Shown in pieces: positions 63,879 to 64,000 of a stretch of DNA of 64,000 nt (positions are counted from its first letter, which is position 1; each line of letters starts with the position of its first letter). The translations under genes were made by a program, and so were the position numbers. The stretch comes from Sphingomonas kyeonggiensis (GTDB taxonomy: Bacteria > Pseudomonadota > Alphaproteobacteria > Sphingomonadales > Sphingomonadaceae): contig NZ_JAUSTJ010000002.1 of NCBI RefSeq assembly GCF_030812785.1, positions 1,426,001 through 1,490,000 of the forward strand, in the 5' to 3' direction. A model generated the notes under the pieces. It saw only the letters and a list, made by a program, of their open reading frames with translations, searched no databases and was not told where the DNA came from.

Positions 63879-64000
63879 ATGATCGGTTTGGTGCTCGTGA
63901 CGCACGGACGACTCGCAGAGGAGTTCGTAGTCGCGATGGAGCATGTAGTGGGCAAGCAGGAGCAGATCGCCTCGATCTGCATCGGGCCCGAGGACGATAT
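63879..64000 (+). CDS. PTS EIIA-Man-type protein, N-terminal part
   Basis: The first 40 codons of a protein that runs out of the window, starting one base after rapZ. MIGLVLVTHGRLAEEFVVAM shows the His9 phosphorylation site of mannose-family EIIA (VTHGRLAEEF). In alphaproteobacteria this protein is encoded next to hprK and HPr and takes part in a regulatory phosphotransfer chain without sugar transport. HPr would be expected next. Confidence 0.9.
   Translation, partial: MIGLVLVTHGRLAEEFVVAMEHVVGKQEQIASICIGPEDD

Overview
The window is about 64 kb of high-GC chromosome from an alphaproteobacterium, most likely Sphingomonas or a close relative in the Sphingomonadaceae. This rests on four things: the chvI-chvG-hprK-rapZ-EIIA order at the right end, large TonB-dependent receptors with the IVVTA plug start, many paired REP-like palindromes of the GTCATCCCCGCGAAAGC type, and overall protein resemblance. 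No tRNA, rRNA, CRISPR array, insertion sequence or phage gene was recognised. The assignment is by family recognition only.

Region 1 (1-15.6 kb) is acyl-CoA catabolism. It holds a fused enoyl-CoA hydratase/3-hydroxyacyl-CoA dehydrogenase, a two-subunit acyl-CoA dehydrogenase pair, a TesB thioesterase, two tandem secreted paralogs of unknown function and two SDRs. These are followed by a kinase-like phosphotransferase, a zinc alcohol dehydrogenase and an ACAD10/11-type dehydrogenase. A double-TetR regulator is divergent from the last gene, with a palindrome between them. An AraC regulator divergent from an SDR follows.

Region 2 (16.5-18.5 kb) is an rtcB-prfH operon for RNA ligation and ribosome rescue, with a possible sigma-54 promoter in front. 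Region 3 (18.5-26.5 kb) is envelope and nutrient uptake: a PepSY membrane protein, two TonB-dependent receptors, a DUF5694-like protein and a small secreted protein. Region 4 (26.9-33.2 kb) is a second acyl-CoA block: a paralogous acyl-CoA dehydrogenase pair, a Tet-type MFS exporter, an acyl-CoA ligase and a thioesterase.

Region 5 (33.3-37.7 kb) has an EF-hand protein, an OmpR/EnvZ-type two-component system, a secreted protein of unknown function and ndk. Region 6 (38-49 kb) is housekeeping: holC, divergent lptD-surA-pdxA-rsmA (outer-membrane assembly, vitamin B6, 16S dimethylation), a TPR protein, an RsmB-type methyltransferase, purT and a cyclopropane fatty acid synthase. Region 7 (49-58.4 kb) holds a PAP2/Aur1-like membrane enzyme between two similar small unknown proteins, guaB, a CitE-like lyase, a stomatin/NfeD pair, a Tat-exported DUF885 protein with two coupled small genes, and two small unknown genes. 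Region 8 (58.4-64 kb) is pckA divergent from chvI-chvG-hprK-rapZ and the start of a mannose-type EIIA gene. This links envelope and acid sensing, gluconeogenesis and the nitrogen-type PTS.

The most notable points are the rtcB-prfH operon with its promoter candidate, an HprK whose P-loop is replaced at constant length, a split ACAD10/11-like kinase-dehydrogenase set beside a double-TetR regulator with candidate operators in both acyl-CoA blocks, and a nested, type-matched inverted repeat array at 2.65-2.97 kb.
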